DNA of 16,140 nt from an uncultured Eubacteriales bacterium (GCA_934256695.1 CAKQPE010000038.1:1-16140), one strand, 5' to 3'. Shown: positions 6,728 to 13,894, counted from the first letter of the stretch. Notes: generated by a model not told the origin, from the sequence alone. Made by a program: numbers and translations.

Positions 6728-6755
6728 AGAGCCTTATAATTTAAGACTCTTTTTT
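6728..6755 (+). terminator. Inner copy of split terminator (right flank of element)
   Basis: AGAGCCTTA (6728-6736) and TAAGACTCT (6742-6750) form a stem with one C-A mismatch on the plus strand, or a G-U wobble on the minus strand. A plus-strand T run reaches 6755. On the minus strand, the direction of cstA transcription, the U tract is missing and replaced by the element. Its match to 6495-6518 suggests duplication on insertion. Confidence 0.6.
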
Positions 6756-6838
6756 ATGATAAATCAGTAATCAATAACCCTTATTTTTTATTAAATAAAC
6801 AACCGGCGACTTTATTTAATATATTGTAGATTTAAGTT

Positions 6839-8557
6839 TTATTTAGCAGTAATTTCTTTCTGTTTTTTAAGTGTTACAAAACCTTCAACAGCCAAAACTA
6901 AAGCTAAAATAACCAAAAGTACACCTAATATGGCCTGAACATAAGGACCCCAGTCAGCTCCTCCTGCAGAAATAACGCCCACCTGAGATATTGTGTTTAT
7001 AATAAGTGAGATTATTGTAACAAAGAGCATAAATACCATAGGGATAATAAACATCTTATTGTTCTTGCCTACATTACCGAGCCATGTAGCAACTGCAAGG
7101 AGACCAAGAGCTGCAAGAAGCTGGTTTGCAGAACCGAAAAGTGCCCAAATCTTGCTGTAACCGTTCATACCTAAAGCAATGCCGAGAACAACTGTTATAA
7201 TAGTTGCAACCAAAGGATTTGTAAGAACTTTTTTAAATCCTTCTACATTCTCAGGTGTTTCACCCTTTGAACTGTCAAGCCAAAATTCCTGGAACATAAA
7301 ACGTGCAAGACGTGTTGCCGTATCAAGAGATGTAAGACAGAATGCGGAATATGTAAGAACTAATAAAGTATAAAGTATGCTGTATGCCGAGCCATGGCTT
7401 GGATCAATCATTCCGGCAATACCGCCACCGAATATGGCAGTTGCACCTTTAAGAGCCGAATCAGGATTTGCCGCATTCCAGCTGTATGCATATGCAACAG
7501 CACAAAGTGTTAATATTGCAAGAACACATTCAAGAAGCATACCGCCGTAAGCTATAGGCTTAGCATCTTTTTCTTTATCAAGCTGTTTGGCTGTTGTTCC
7601 CGAAGAAACAAGAGAATGGAAACCTGATATAGCACCGCAGGCAATAGTTGTAAAAAGAACAGGAAATACCGGTGTTGTACAATCAGCAGACTGTAATAAA
7701 GGAATACTGTCCAGTGAAGGGCGTGACATTACAACAGCAATTACTGCCAAAGCAAGCATTGCATAAAGCAGGAATGATGATAAATAATCACGAGGCTGGA
7801 GTAATATCCATACAGGTGTTACAGAAGCAACTATGATATAAATACCTACTATATACATCCATGCTTTTGATGACAGATAAAAAGGATGGAAATTCATACC
7901 TATTGTAATTATTGCTACTATACCTATTACGCCGATAACAGAGGCAATAGTCATAGGGGCATTGCGACGGTATACACAAAAACCAAATATAATTGCAATA
8001 ACAATAAATAAAATAGATACCATTGCAACACGAGCCTGACTGAGGGACGCCGCTTTATCGAGAACTCCATCTGTATATGTAGCACCAAATGTACCTGCTA
8101 CTATAGATGCAAATGCTGCCACAACAAGGATTAATGTAAGATAGGCAAATATAATGAATAAGCATTTTGCACGCTTGCCCATTGTATCGGCTATAATCTC
8201 ACCTATTGAACGGCCGCCGTGACGTACCGATGCAAAAAGAGCACCAAAGTCATGTACACCGCCAAAAAAGATACCGCCTATTATAATCCATAATGTACAG
8301 GCAAGCCATCCAAATCCAAGTCCAACCGCACTTATCGGTCCGGTAATCGGACCAGCACCTGCAATCGAAGAAAAATGATGACCCATCAAAACAGGTGCCG
8401 GTGCCGGAACATAGTCAATACCGTCCTGCATTGTATGTGCCGGAGTTTCTTCTTTGCTTTCGCCAACTCCCCATTGTTTGCAGAGATAACGGCCATAAAA
8501 AACATAACCTACAAGAAGCAGTGCAACCCCGATAATAAGAAGTACAAGACCATTCAT
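6839..8557 (-). CDS. cstA: Carbon starvation protein A family transporter (CstA/BtsT)
   Basis: This is a 572-aa polytopic inner-membrane protein of the CstA family, whose characterised members import pyruvate and are implicated in peptide uptake during carbon limitation. The conserved N-terminal signature is clear: DGIDYVPAPAPVLMGHHFSS, then IAGAGPITGP and GGIFFGGVHDFGALFASVRH. Some 15 or more hydrophobic segments follow, ending with the CstA C-terminal membrane domain. It is shorter than the 701-aa E. coli protein but normal for Firmicutes. The ATG at 8557 has an AAAGGAGT ribosome site. It follows the 169-aa gene by 21 nt, so the two form an operon. Downstream is the split terminator with the hairpin element. 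Pyruvate or peptides as substrate is family knowledge, not shown here. Confidence 0.93.
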   Translation of the reverse strand: MNGLVLLIIGVALLLVGYVFYGRYLCKQWGVGESKEETPAHTMQDGIDYVPAPAPVLMGHHFSSIAGAGPITGPISAVGLGFGWLACTLWIIIGGIFFGGVHDFGALFASVRHGGRSIGEIIADTMGKRAKCLFIIFAYLTLILVVAAFASIVAGTFGATYTDGVLDKAASLSQARVAMVSILFIVIAIIFGFCVYRRNAPMTIASVIGVIGIVAIITIGMNFHPFYLSSKAWMYIVGIYIIVASVTPVWILLQPRDYLSSFLLYAMLALAVIAVVMSRPSLDSIPLLQSADCTTPVFPVLFTTIACGAISGFHSLVSSGTTAKQLDKEKDAKPIAYGGMLLECVLAILTLCAVAYAYSWNAANPDSALKGATAIFGGGIAGMIDPSHGSAYSILYTLLVLTYSAFCLTSLDTATRLARFMFQEFWLDSSKGETPENVEGFKKVLTNPLVATIITVVLGIALGMNGYSKIWALFGSANQLLAALGLLAVATWLGNVGKNNKMFIIPMVFMLFVTIISLIINTISQVGVISAGGADWGPYVQAILGVLLVILALVLAVEGFVTLKKQKEITAK

Positions 8558-8578
8558 AAAAACACTCCTTTCTTTTTT

Positions 8579-9088
8579 CTATGAAGGAAAATTTTCCTCC
8601 AAAAGTTTACGTGCCACTTTCCCTGCCGGGTTGGAAAAGAAGCTGTGCGTGGATATTTCCATTGATGCTATATGATACTCCATCCAGCCGTGGAGTGCCA
8701 ATCTAAAATTTTTATGCATACGCATTTTTTTTATTTTTGTTTTCGCATCGGGTTCAATAGTATCGGCAATAACCACCAGTGTTACAAATGATGACATATG
8801 CTCTTTGTTTGGTTTTATATTGCTCATGCCCGCATTTAATGATAAATCAATCTGACCTTGAATTTCCGATGCCGTAAGATTATCGGTTATGTAGAAATAA
8901 ACATACTCGTAATTTTCCACCGCACTCAATACATGGCGTCTGCTCAGCAGATAGTTTTCATCCCTAAGGAAAAAGAAAGCCGCCGCAGGAAAAGAACCGC
9001 CTTCCACTGCAACATCATGAAATATATTGTAGTGATGAGAATATGCGTTTAGTAATTTTTCCAGTCGTTCCTGTTTTGTCATCTCCAT
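8579..9088 (-). CDS. Uncharacterised cytoplasmic protein co-transcribed with cstA
   Basis: This is a 169-aa soluble protein without signal peptide or membrane helix. I do not recognise its family with confidence. It starts as MEMTKQERLEKLLNAYSHHY with a helical N-terminus, has a mixed alpha/beta middle (ENYEYVYFYITDN, FVTLVVIADT) and ends in a helical segment (FRLALHGWMEYHIASMEI). It is not an obvious DNA-binding regulator. The ATG at 9088 is chosen because AGGTGG lies 9 nt before it; the open frame extends to 9106 with no ribosome site. A good promoter (9145-9173) precedes it and cstA follows by 21 nt. A role in control or assembly of the transporter is plausible from context only. Confidence 0.75.
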   Translation of the reverse strand: MEMTKQERLEKLLNAYSHHYNIFHDVAVEGGSFPAAAFFFLRDENYLLSRRHVLSAVENYEYVYFYITDNLTASEIQGQIDLSLNAGMSNIKPNKEHMSSFVTLVVIADTIEPDAKTKIKKMRMHKNFRLALHGWMEYHIASMEISTHSFFSNPAGKVARKLLEENFPS

Positions 9089-9144
9089 CGGTACAATCCA
9101 CCTCATCTCATCAAAATGCTGTATTTTTCTTGTTCATTGCAATC

Positions 9145-9173
9145 ATTATACACCGTTTTTAATGATTTGTTAA
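9145..9173 (-). promoter_or_regulatory. Sigma-A promoter of the 169-aa gene-cstA operon
   Basis: The minus strand reads TTAACA (9168-9173), a 17-nt spacer and TATAAT (9145-9150). The expected start site near 9138 gives a leader of about 50 nt before the ATG at 9088. Confidence 0.8.
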
Positions 9174-9375
9174 TATATTTTTTCGTTATATATTGAAATT
9201 TTTAACATTTTTTTGTAATAAAACAGGATTTTTTGCAATATTTTTATATTAAATTAAATTTAATGTTCTTAATTTTTTCCGTAAATTTATAGTATACAGT
9301 AAAACTTTATTCAGCCTTATAATTTTTGATAATGAAATTTTTTTATATATTATATTTTGTTATATAAAAAAATAG
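9174..9375. other. A/T-rich intergenic stretch without gene
   Basis: This is very A/T-rich sequence between the cstA-operon promoter and the left direct repeat. I see no open frame with a ribosome site and no strong hairpin, only short A/T palindromes such as TTAAATT/AATTTAA near 9250. Confidence 0.6.
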
Positions 9376-9421
9376 ACACAAAAAAGAGCCTTGAATTATC
9401 AAGACTCTTTTTTTCAATGGA
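9376..9421. repeat. Left direct repeat: second copy of the ssrA terminator region
   Basis: This is a 46-bp match, same orientation, to 15085-15130. Bases 9383-9410 are identical to 15096-15123; the flanks share ACACAAAAAA on the left and CAATGGA on the right, with short indels in the A and T runs. The right end carries TTCAATGGA, the complement of the last bases of tmRNA (TCCA) plus TTGAA. On the minus strand it is a functional-looking terminator (12-bp stem with one U-G pair, then a T run). Confidence 0.75.
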
Positions 9422-9469
9422 ATTGTAATCATTAAAATCGACCATACAGCTTCTTACTGTAAAATTATG
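9380..9469 (-). ncRNA. Candidate free-standing small RNA from duplicated leader cassette
   Basis: The duplicate promoter at 9476-9504 would start an RNA near 9469 that ends at the terminator U tract (9380-9385), about 90 nt. No gene follows closely: the next start is at 9088 and has its own promoter. The RNA shares its first 50 or so nt with the ABC-operon leader, including the conserved small stem (UACAGU-AAGAA-GCUGUA here), and then switches to the ssrA-type terminator. A frame starting AUGGUC runs through the terminator, which makes coding unlikely. Existence is inferred from the promoter and terminator only. Confidence 0.5.
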
Positions 9470-9581
9470 AAATAAATTATAGTATATTTTGCTAATTTTG
9501 TCAATTACAAAACAGATTTTATTTTTTGTTTTGTAATTTAAGGGTGATATATGAAAAAATTTCAGTTGTATAGAACTAATT
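9421..9581 (-). repeat. Promoter-leader cassette, copy 2
   Basis: This is the second copy of the 6318-6479 cassette. It is nearly identical from the leader through the promoter and more diverged upstream. The match to copy 1 stops exactly where the ssrA-type direct repeat begins (AATTGTAATC next to CAATGGA), so the two repeats abut and form a mosaic joint. The upstream 12-bp dyad of copy 1 is not intact here. Confidence 0.85.
9476..9504 (-). promoter_or_regulatory. Duplicate consensus promoter with -35 dyad
   Basis: The minus strand has TTGACA (9499-9504), 17 nt and TATAAT (9476-9481), identical to the ABC-operon promoter. The dyad TTTTGT-n5-ACAAAA over the -35 box (9496-9512) is also kept, so both promoters may answer to the same regulator. 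Confidence 0.8.
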
Positions 9582-9681
9582 TAAATTCATATATCTCTAT
9601 ACTAAATATGCATAGTTTTTTATTTTTAAAATACAGAAAAATATATGTTACTGTTGATTTATGTTATTTCATAGTTTAATT

Positions 9682-10722
9682 TTATGGAACTAAAGGAATA
9701 TTTTTATCTGTTAAAAATTTCATTGCAGTGTTACAAATATTGTTTACACCATAATTATTAACTCTATTGGGATCTGTTTTATTTTCACTCTGTAAAACAA
9801 GTTTAACCTTACACATATTATACAGCAAACCAACAAGAAGTGCTGTATTTTCCGTCAGTGTTTTCTCCTCCTGTGTATATGTATTCCAGTCTCTCCTTGA
9901 CCGAACCATAACCATAATTCTAAACTTTTTCAAATGTTCTCGATATACTTTGCTGACAACATCAAATACTTTTTCAAATTTATATGCTGCATCTCTCAAT
10001 TCCCTCATATATTTACAAATATCGGCAACTTCTTTTTCTACTTTTATAGCCTGCTCCAAAGCCTTATCTGCTTTATCAGATAATTTGCTTCCTACCATAT
10101 TAAAGATAACACCACCGATAAAAATACCTGCTCCTAATGTAGTTGCTCCCAGAATTGTAGTGCCTAATGCCATTCCGCCTCCGCCCGCAGCTATGGATCC
10201 TCCACCAAGAGCAGCTAATGTTGCATTCGTTGCAGCAGCACCGCTTAAAGAAGCAATAGCTGTTCCGGTAGATGCAGTTCCCAGAGCCATAACAGCCGAT
10301 GTTGTTGCTCCCGCAGCTGCAAAACCTCCTGCTGTACCGAGAGCTGCACCGCCAATACCACCAAGTAAAACACCTGCACCAATAGATACCTCTTTTAATA
10401 CTTCTGCATCATATACCGGAATCTGTACATTTTCTTTTTTATACTCTTTAAATTCAGGACGATTTTGAATTTTTTCAAAAGCATCAGAAAACCTCTTAAA
10501 GCTATTCAAAATTTCTAATTCCTTTTTACCAAGTACATCCATTTGAGTTGATGTAATTTTACTAAAATATTGAAACTCATTCACTGCCTTCGTATGTCTG
10601 GCTTTTGCATTACCCATTGCATCATTTGCTTGTTTTATCTTTACCACACCGTGAATCGTATTTCCTGCTCCCAATACCCCTGCGACTGCTGCTGCCGCTC
10701 CTAAAACTAATGGTAATGGCAT
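9682..10722 (-). CDS. Gly/Ala-rich membrane protein with helical arms, possible pore-forming partner
   Basis: This 346-aa protein is of no family I can name. It has a hydrophobic N-terminus (3-27, no clear cleavage site), a charged helical/coiled-coil-like arm (about 30-95), and a long Gly/Ala-rich hydrophobic region (112-210) with many GxxxG-like steps (for example GGIGGAALGTAGGFAAAG). A second helical arm follows (215-275), then a C-terminal domain ending NIPLVP. A hydrophobic block between long helices recalls alpha-type pore-forming proteins and glycine-zipper proteins, but that is only an analogy. AAGGGGGAA precedes the ATG. It is the third gene of a tight operon, 12 nt after the cysteine-cluster gene. 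No terminator is obvious downstream. Confidence 0.7.
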   Translation of the reverse strand: MPLPLVLGAAAAVAGVLGAGNTIHGVVKIKQANDAMGNAKARHTKAVNEFQYFSKITSTQMDVLGKKELEILNSFKRFSDAFEKIQNRPEFKEYKKENVQIPVYDAEVLKEVSIGAGVLLGGIGGAALGTAGGFAAAGATTSAVMALGTASTGTAIASLSGAAATNATLAALGGGSIAAGGGGMALGTTILGATTLGAGIFIGGVIFNMVGSKLSDKADKALEQAIKVEKEVADICKYMRELRDAAYKFEKVFDVVSKVYREHLKKFRIMVMVRSRRDWNTYTQEEKTLTENTALLVGLLYNMCKVKLVLQSENKTDPNRVNNYGVNNICNTAMKFLTDKNIPLVP

Positions 10723-10734
10723 AAAAATTCCCCC

Positions 10735-10986
10735 TTAAAAAAATCCCTTTTTCAATTTTTTACATATTTCTATATTTGCATTATAAAATTCTTCTCTTGT
10801 CATTATGTGACTGAAAAATTTCTCATAACTCTCATCAATTCGGCATAAAAGCGGTCTTGTTTCATAAATGCCGCACAAATTTCCCGATAGATATTTACAT
10901 ACACCTTTTCCGTTATCAAGATCTTTATATAACTCGGAAAGATGCAAATTACGACAGCATTCTCCGCATTGGTCACACGGAAACAT
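10735..10986 (-). CDS. YkgJ-type cysteine-cluster protein (putative Zn/Fe binding)
   Basis: This small 83-aa protein matches the YkgJ/UPF0153 cysteine-cluster pattern. It has the N-terminal CDQCGECC motif (C4, C7, C10, C11), C30, C38, and the hallmark GIYETRPLLCR with C48. Family members are thought to chelate zinc or iron, or carry an Fe-S cluster, and some act on other proteins; biochemical roles are mostly unknown. It is near the minimum length for the family. Its ATG shares one base with the stop of the HNH gene (TAATG), and it is followed after 12 nt by the Gly/Ala-rich gene. Translational coupling on both sides suggests it matures or regulates one of its neighbours. Confidence 0.85.
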   Translation of the reverse strand: MFPCDQCGECCRNLHLSELYKDLDNGKGVCKYLSGNLCGIYETRPLLCRIDESYEKFFSHIMTREEFYNANIEICKKLKKGFF

Positions 10987-12629
10987 TATTGAAACACCAA
11001 CCTTGCACTTTTGTTATTCATAAATGTGTCAAAGTCCGTAAAACCATCCCAAGGAAGCGGAAGATTTTTTGAAGTATAAATTTCTTTTAGCACACTTTTC
11101 AATTCAGCTTCACTTTGAACAGAACTTATTTTCTTCTCAATCAAATTAAAAGCCGCTGTCTCCCTTTTAAACCGTTCTAAATCTATTTTCATTAACTGTG
11201 CCGCATATGCCTCAAAATATTCTGCCTGTCTTGTGAAATAATTTAATTCTGTTTCTACTGTATGAATATCATTGAGTGATTTAACCAATCTGTTAATTCG
11301 TTCACTTCTATCCAAATACAGTAATAACGTACAGCTCATAATTCCCGTTACAAAAACACCACAGAAAGTAGGCATTGTTTCTCCCATTAAGCCAATAGTA
11401 GTAATTGGTATATTTGCAACTGCTTCATTAACCAAAACACCGACAACTGTACTTGCTCCGACAGACAAAATTTTGGCAACAGCTCGCATTCTGTCTCCAA
11501 ATTCATAATCTTCAGGATTGATAAACAATACCTTTAATGCTTCTACTAATGAAGCATAGCTCTGTCGTATAACACGGACTGTATTTTTTGCAGTTGTGAA
11601 AAAGATATTACTTAAAGTTGTAGTTATACTGGATAATGCTCCGGCAACCGCTCCATTTATAAACTTACTGAAAAGTTCCGGATATTTTTGCTTTGCATTT
11701 TCATATCCCTGTTTTATTCCTTGTGCAATAGATTCCAGATATTCCTTTAATCCTACATTTTGTTCATTTAAATTTTCAAAGTTTTCTTTTACTGCAAACC
11801 ACATTTCCGTGAAAACAAATCCCAAAGCCTGACGAACTCCCATACGCAAACCGACATTCGTTGCCGCATAAGCCAAATCCCTTCGGAATGCCACACTTGT
11901 ATAATATGTACGTTTTAAATTTGTGTCATATGCTTCCTTAGCACGGTCATACTCCGATAACAGTTTTGCTTTTACTTTCTCCGGAAGTGGTTCTCCTTTT
12001 TTTCCGCACCAGTCGACTTTATCTGGATTTTTCTCACACCACTTGATGTATTCTTCAGCTGACATATATGAAATATTTTTATTTAGTGCTGCATTGGTAT
12101 ATCGTAAATTGTCCGGACTGTTCGCTAAATCCTTTCCATCTATCCCCGCTAATACTCTCCCTCTGTCCTCATGGATTTCTTTTGCAGAAATTACATGATC
12201 CAGTTGTGCTTGTTGCCCTCGCGGAATTGCATTATTACTGCGAGGAATAACTTCGTTTCCCTGAACGTAGGTATCTGTTATCTTTGTTCCGTTTTTATCG
12301 AATTCTTTCCTTGCTGTATTTGTTATCTTGCTATAACGAGAATCACTGTGATAAGCGGCACTATCATATTTTCCTCGGTTCTCATAATTCTCTCGGTTCT
12401 GCTTCGACTTATACGTCATTTTTGGATCTTTACCGATTTCTCGCACATTATTAATTGTATCTACGTCTCCGCCATACTGATCCTTAATAAGGACGTCCAA
12501 GCCAAATGTTGTAATCAAACTTTCAACCAAGACTCTTTCATACTGTTGCAGAATACTATTCATAATAGGTTCATCCGGAGTCGGATCATATCCTCTGTCA
12601 AATACAATAACTCCATTTGCAGTTCCCAT
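10986..12629 (-). CDS. Predicted HNH-type nuclease fused to membrane-segment domain
   Basis: This is a 547-aa protein of unknown family. The N-terminal 70 residues are mixed helix, followed by a charged, probably flexible stretch. An HNH-like core follows: QLDHVISAKEIHEDRG with D144-H145, then NSPDNLRYTN (about 170-179) and ALNKN (181-185), matching the DH...N...NL...N spacing of HNH endonucleases. A Trp/Cys pair motif (WCEKN, DWCGKKG) and a helical segment come next. Two hydrophobic regions (about 323-345 and 384-436) are likely membrane segments, and the C-terminus is helical. The ATG at 12629 is preferred (GGGGA 10 nt upstream); TTG 12644 and ATG 12638 are alternatives. It heads the three-gene operon. 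Nuclease activity is inferred from motif only. Confidence 0.7.
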   Translation of the reverse strand: MGTANGVIVFDRGYDPTPDEPIMNSILQQYERVLVESLITTFGLDVLIKDQYGGDVDTINNVREIGKDPKMTYKSKQNRENYENRGKYDSAAYHSDSRYSKITNTARKEFDKNGTKITDTYVQGNEVIPRSNNAIPRGQQAQLDHVISAKEIHEDRGRVLAGIDGKDLANSPDNLRYTNAALNKNISYMSAEEYIKWCEKNPDKVDWCGKKGEPLPEKVKAKLLSEYDRAKEAYDTNLKRTYYTSVAFRRDLAYAATNVGLRMGVRQALGFVFTEMWFAVKENFENLNEQNVGLKEYLESIAQGIKQGYENAKQKYPELFSKFINGAVAGALSSITTTLSNIFFTTAKNTVRVIRQSYASLVEALKVLFINPEDYEFGDRMRAVAKILSVGASTVVGVLVNEAVANIPITTIGLMGETMPTFCGVFVTGIMSCTLLLYLDRSERINRLVKSLNDIHTVETELNYFTRQAEYFEAYAAQLMKIDLERFKRETAAFNLIEKKISSVQSEAELKSVLKEIYTSKNLPLPWDGFTDFDTFMNNKSARLVFQ

Positions 12630-12719
12630 ATTTCTCATCCCCAATCTAAATTATAAATGTTTTTCAGTCCAATATTGCCATTCTTTTTATAAGTAATTAT
12701 TTTCGTTATCTTATAGCAT

Positions 12720-12748
12720 ATTTTATCATCATTACACATATTTTACAA
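12720..12748 (-). promoter_or_regulatory. Likely promoter of the HNH-YkgJ-Gly/Ala operon
   Basis: The minus strand has TTGTAA (12743-12748), a 17-nt spacer and TAAAAT (12720-12725), in the intergenic space divergent from the XRE gene at 12782. The short shared region would let that regulator control both directions. The match is moderate. Confidence 0.5.
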
Positions 12749-12781
12749 TAATATTACCAAACAAAAAGGTGGTGAAGCGTC

Positions 12782-13114
12782 ATGGAAAAACAGCAGTTAA
12801 TCGAAATCGGGCATCGTTTACGCAAGCGCAGACAGGAGCTTGGCTTGACCCGAGAAAAAATGTCCGAATTAGCAGACATCGGCTCCGGCTATTACGGGCA
12901 ACTTGAGGTCGGCACATCCCAAATGTCCATTGATACCCTTATCAAGCTTTCCCGTTCCATGCACCTTCCGATGGAATACATCATCTTCGGGGATGAAGAA
13001 GAAGCAGGCGACCCTTCCGCCGTCATAGATTTGCTTAACCGCTGTACGCCAAGAGAGCTGTCTCTGGCAGAAGAAGTTTTAAAGCTGTTTTTAATGAAGG
13101 ATACCCCCCGATAA
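12782..13114 (+). CDS. XRE-family helix-turn-helix transcriptional regulator
   Basis: This 110-aa protein has a Cro/C1-type HTH at about residues 6-60: IGHRLRKRRQELGLTREKMS, then GSGYYGQLEVGTSQMSIDTL. The tail is acidic. AAAGGTGGTG precedes the ATG. It is divergent from the nuclease operon, the classic position of its repressor. Its codon use is visibly richer in G/C than the A/T-rich neighbours (for example runs such as GGCTCCGGC), which suggests a different origin. Its stop codon lies inside its own terminator hairpin. The class is secure and the target is inferred. Confidence 0.88.
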   Translation: MEKQQLIEIGHRLRKRRQELGLTREKMSELADIGSGYYGQLEVGTSQMSIDTLIKLSRSMHLPMEYIIFGDEEEAGDPSAVIDLLNRCTPRELSLAEEVLKLFLMKDTPR

Positions 13115-13135
13115 AAAAGGAGGTATCCTTTTTTG
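13097..13135 (+). terminator. Terminator overlapping the XRE stop codon
   Basis: A perfect 9-bp stem, AAGGATACC (13097-13105) and GGTATCCTT (13122-13130), is followed by a T run to 13134. The stop codon (13112-13114) lies in the loop. Confidence 0.85.
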
Positions 13136-13136
13136 T

Positions 13137-13292
13137 TTAAATTCCCAAAATATGCATTAACACAAACCAAACCAGAATATACCATACAAGTTTTGTTTTG
13201 AAACCGTAAAACATTACGTTTGCACCTATAATCTTCATAAATATTTTGAAACCTATATTTACCAATATAATTGCTAAAATTGCCGAAACCAT
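13137..13292 (-). CDS. Small hydrophobic membrane protein (51 aa)
   Basis: MVSAILAIILVNIGF begins a 51-aa peptide with two hydrophobic segments (about 2-20 and 32-50) separated by a short basic stretch (GFKTK). The ATG at 13292 is chosen for the strong AGGGGGA site 7 nt upstream; the open frame reaches 13382 without one. It is convergent with the XRE gene at 12782. No family is recognised, and the size and topology would suit a membrane toxin, holin-like or small regulatory protein. A TATAAT sequence lies upstream near 13350 without a convincing -35. Expression is uncertain. Confidence 0.5.
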   Translation of the reverse strand: MVSAILAIILVNIGFKIFMKIIGANVMFYGFKTKLVWYILVWFVLMHILGI

Positions 13293-13402
13293 TCTTTTTC
13301 CCCCTGTTTTTCCAAAATAATTGAGTAACCGACTATATACATTATAAAATAGATTTCTTCCGAAAAAGTACACTCCCAGCACACTTTTTTCTTTTGCAGT
13401 TG

Positions 13403-13411
13403 TGCTATACT
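13403..13411 (+). promoter_or_regulatory. Extended -10 promoter of the second XRE gene
   Basis: TGCTATACT is an extended -10 element (TG at 13403-13404, TATACT 13406-13411). The -35 region is poor. The predicted start near 13418 leaves a leader of only about 13 nt containing the GAGGTG ribosome site. Confidence 0.5.
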
Positions 13412-13430
13412 GGTGGCAGAGGTGATAATA

Positions 13431-13850
13431 ATGAAGGACACAGCTGAATTAACAAACGAAATTAAAAACTCAAAAAATATTTTAGATTATATGGAACGCA
13501 ATCGCGAGGAGATGCATCTGAATACACTTTCAGAGTGTTTAAACGATTGGCTTATGAAAAAGGGCAGCAGGATTTCCGATGTAATAAAAAAATCCAATCT
13601 GAATAAATCCTATGTTCATCAGATTTTTAACGGAAAAAGGACTCCGTCCCGTGACAAAGTTATTGCCCTGGCATTCGGTTTGGAATTAAGTGCAGACGAA
13701 ACACAGAAACTTTTGAAACAGTCCGGCTATAGAGAACTTTATCCCCGTGACAGCAGAGACGCACTTCTGCTTTTTGCCATAAATCAAAAAAAGAACATAA
13801 TAGAAACAAACGAAATGCTCTTTGACAATGAGATTGAAGTATTGGAATAA
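13431..13850 (+). CDS. XRE-family helix-turn-helix regulator next to the kinase
   Basis: This 139-aa protein has an N-terminal helical region and then an HTH: about residues 38-85, with SDVIKKSNLNKSYVHQIFNG and KRTPSRDKVIALAFGLELSA. A short C-terminal tail ends in acidic residues. The ATG at 13431 follows GAGGTG at 7-nt spacing and is preferred over a GTG at 13413, which lies at or before the likely transcription start. It is convergent with the kinase-like gene, sharing a bidirectional terminator. Regulators of this shape beside kinase genes suggest a sensing pair; that link is inference. Confidence 0.85.
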   Translation: MKDTAELTNEIKNSKNILDYMERNREEMHLNTLSECLNDWLMKKGSRISDVIKKSNLNKSYVHQIFNGKRTPSRDKVIALAFGLELSADETQKLLKQSGYRELYPRDSRDALLLFAINQKKNIIETNEMLFDNEIEVLE

Positions 13851-13887
13851 AAAAGGGTACCGGCTGTTTATAAGTCGGTACCCTTTT
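13851..13887. terminator. Bidirectional terminator between XRE and kinase genes
   Basis: GGGTACCGGCT (from 13855) pairs with AGTCGGTACCC (to 13883) with one G-T wobble. An A run precedes it and a T run follows, so it can serve both convergent genes. Confidence 0.88.
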
Positions 13888-13894
13888 CAGATAT

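Noticed and set aside
6789..6821. ATTAAATAAA/TTTATTTAAT inverted repeat after cstA as its terminator
   Set aside because: The stem is all A/T and lacks a following U tract; the G/C-containing stems at 6728 and 6495 are better candidates.
8579..9106. TetR-type regulator for the gene before cstA
   Set aside because: Size and position fit, but no helix-turn-helix pattern is visible in its N-terminus.
9767..10468. 233-aa plus-strand open frame
   Set aside because: It is the antisense shadow of the Gly/Ala-rich gene; low-complexity Ala/Pro composition and no ribosome site.
12171..12656. 161-aa plus-strand open frame opposite the HNH gene
   Set aside because: Antisense to a well-supported gene; no ribosome site, composition unlike a real protein.
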